In this document: in pieces, positions 40,067-41,680 of the stretch
Layout of the letters: each line of letters opens with the position of its first letter
Position numbering within the stretch: the first letter of the stretch is position 1
Origin: Verrucomicrobiaceae bacterium UBA7681
Lineage (GTDB): Bacteria > Verrucomicrobiota > Verrucomicrobiia > Verrucomicrobiales > Verrucomicrobiaceae
Assembly (NCBI GenBank): GCA_002482965.1
Contig: DLGZ01000047.1
Coordinates: 41,946 to 83,625, forward strand
Length of the DNA stretch: 41,680 nt
Direction of reading: 5' to 3'
Notes under the pieces: model-generated
Databases searched by the model: none
Told to the model about the DNA's origin: nothing
Seen by the model: the letters and a program-made list of their open reading frames with translations, nothing else
Made by a program: the position numbers and the translations under genes

Positions 40067-40738
40067 TCAGTCGATTAAATCAGGGCGGTTCGCCCGTGTG
40101 CGTTCCAGCGCCTGCTGCTCACGCCATGCGGCGATCTTCGCATGATTCCCGCTCAGCAGCATGTCCGGCACCTTCAGTCCACGGTACTCCGCTGGCTTCG
40201 TGTACTGTGGTGCCTCCAGCAGGCCGCTCGCGCCAAAGCTCTCCTCCACCGCGCTCATCTCATCTCCCAGCACGCCGGGCAGCAGGCGCACGATGGCGTC
40301 CATCACCACCACGGCTGCGATGGCTCCATTCGTCAGCACGTAGTCCCCCAGGCTGATTTCCTCATCCACCCAGTGCTCAATGATGCGGTGGTCGATCCCT
40401 TCGTAATGGCCCGAAAGGAAGATCAAATGCGGCTCAGTGGCCAGCCGCCGCGCTGTCGCTTGGTCAAACCGCTTCCCTGCAGGTGACATGTAAATGATGC
40501 GCGCCTCCGGGGTGTCCAGGCGGTCCAGGGTATCAAACATCGGCTCCGGACGGATCACCATCCCCTGCCCTCCGCCGTACGGGGTGTCGTCCACATGGCG
40601 ATGCTTGCCCATCCCCTGCTCACGCAGATCATGCACCCGCAGGTCCAGAATGCCTTTTTCCTGCGCACGACCCATCATGCTCAGGCCCATCGGCACCGAG
40701 ACCAGTTCAGGAAACAACGTCACCACATCAATTTGCAT
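40067..40738 (-). CDS. trmD: tRNA (guanine-N1)-methyltransferase TrmD
   Basis: A 223-residue SPOUT methyltransferase making m1G37 in tRNA. It starts MQIDVVTLFPELVSVPMG, with DDTPYGGGQGMVIRPEP and the trefoil-knot SAM site IFLSGHYEGIDHRI then ISLGDYVLTNGAIAA. Length and all motifs fit. An in-frame extension to 40864 is spurious, as MQIDVV is the standard start. A weak TTGCCG-N17-CATAGC would initiate at the ATG itself. It diverges from sucC; the usual rpsP, rimM and rplS neighbours are absent here. Confidence 0.96.
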   Translation of the reverse strand: MQIDVVTLFPELVSVPMGLSMMGRAQEKGILDLRVHDLREQGMGKHRHVDDTPYGGGQGMVIRPEPMFDTLDRLDTPEARIIYMSPAGKRFDQATARRLATEPHLIFLSGHYEGIDHRIIEHWVDEEISLGDYVLTNGAIAAVVVMDAIVRLLPGVLGDEMSAVEESFGASGLLEAPQYTKPAEYRGLKVPDMLLSGNHAKIAAWREQQALERTRANRPDLID

Positions 40739-40806
40739 TCTCGGGCTATGCCGCAGCCTTGCAGACACGGCAAGCACGGCATTCTCACCTTCACCGGGAA
40801 TGCGCC

Positions 40807-40834
40807 TTGACGCTTGGGGTCGCACTTCTACTAT
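40807..40834 (+). promoter_or_regulatory. Putative promoter of sucC
   Basis: TTGACG at 40807-40812 and TACTAT at 40829-40834 are 16 bp apart. A start near 40841 would leave about a 16-nt leader before ATG 40857. No Shine-Dalgarno sequence is seen in CCCCATTTTTTCTCC. Confidence 0.55.
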
Positions 40835-40856
40835 CGGGCTCCCCCATTTTTTCTCC

Positions 40857-41680
<824 letters not shown>

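Overview
The window looks like chromosomal DNA from a GC-rich Verrucomicrobiota bacterium, probably close to Prosthecobacter/Verrucomicrobiaceae. This rests on gene content and is not a database result. The clues are a secreted protein with T5SS/PEP-CTERM-type repeats and a PEP-CTERM tail, two MoxR/VWA-type membrane gene sets, a TMTC-like membrane/TPR protein, a squalene/phytoene synthase, and palindromic intergenic repeats of a kind I associate with the PVC group. About 43 protein genes are supported, plus tRNA-Ala(CGC) and tRNA-Ser(GCT). No rRNA, CRISPR array, insertion sequence or prophage is visible.

Layout. 1-3722: the 3' end of a BatA-like membrane protein, a VWA/GATase-like membrane protein, and a YggU-family (DUF167) gene. 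3805-7225: a small exported protein, a small membrane protein, a tandem pair of LURP-one/tubby-fold paralogues, and a Tm-1-like (UPF0261) protein. 7335-12089: an AbiEii-type nucleotidyltransferase with a small partner, purL, an exported protein, and a DUF433/DUF5615 toxin-antitoxin-like pair. 12199-15363: an alpha/beta hydrolase and the TMTC-like protein. 15483-20553: one minus-strand operon for a dTDP-3-amino-deoxysugar (aminotransferase, methyltransferase, glycosyltransferase, 3,4-ketoisomerase) that runs by overlapping codons into a sensor kinase and its NarL-type regulator. 20983-23295: the PEP-CTERM repeat protein. 23300-30083: the RDD, SpoIIM-like, DUF4129, DUF4350, MoxR and DUF58 operon. 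30200-32929: a small membrane protein, hemW and squalene/phytoene synthase. 33488-33835: tRNA-Ala and a small ribbon-helix-helix gene. 34133-39794: a LysR regulator diverging from a six-gene redox/electrophile-type operon. 39878-41680: tRNA-Ser, trmD, and the 5' end of sucC.

The most unusual signals are repeats and start regions. A near-perfect palindrome fills the whole gap between hemW and squalene/phytoene synthase. It places an outward TAGAAT, a good -10 hexamer, 6-7 nt before each start codon. A closely related copy of the same repeat sits in frame inside the VWA gene at 2545-2583. A remnant of the DUF58 3' end lies on the far side of the PEP-CTERM gene, so that gene is flanked by a direct repeat. 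Several other genes have promoter-like hexamers placed so that transcription would begin at or within a few bases of the start codon, which suggests leaderless mRNAs. The two MoxR/VWA-type sets, the sugar operon with its own two-component system, and the LysR operon are the main multi-gene systems.
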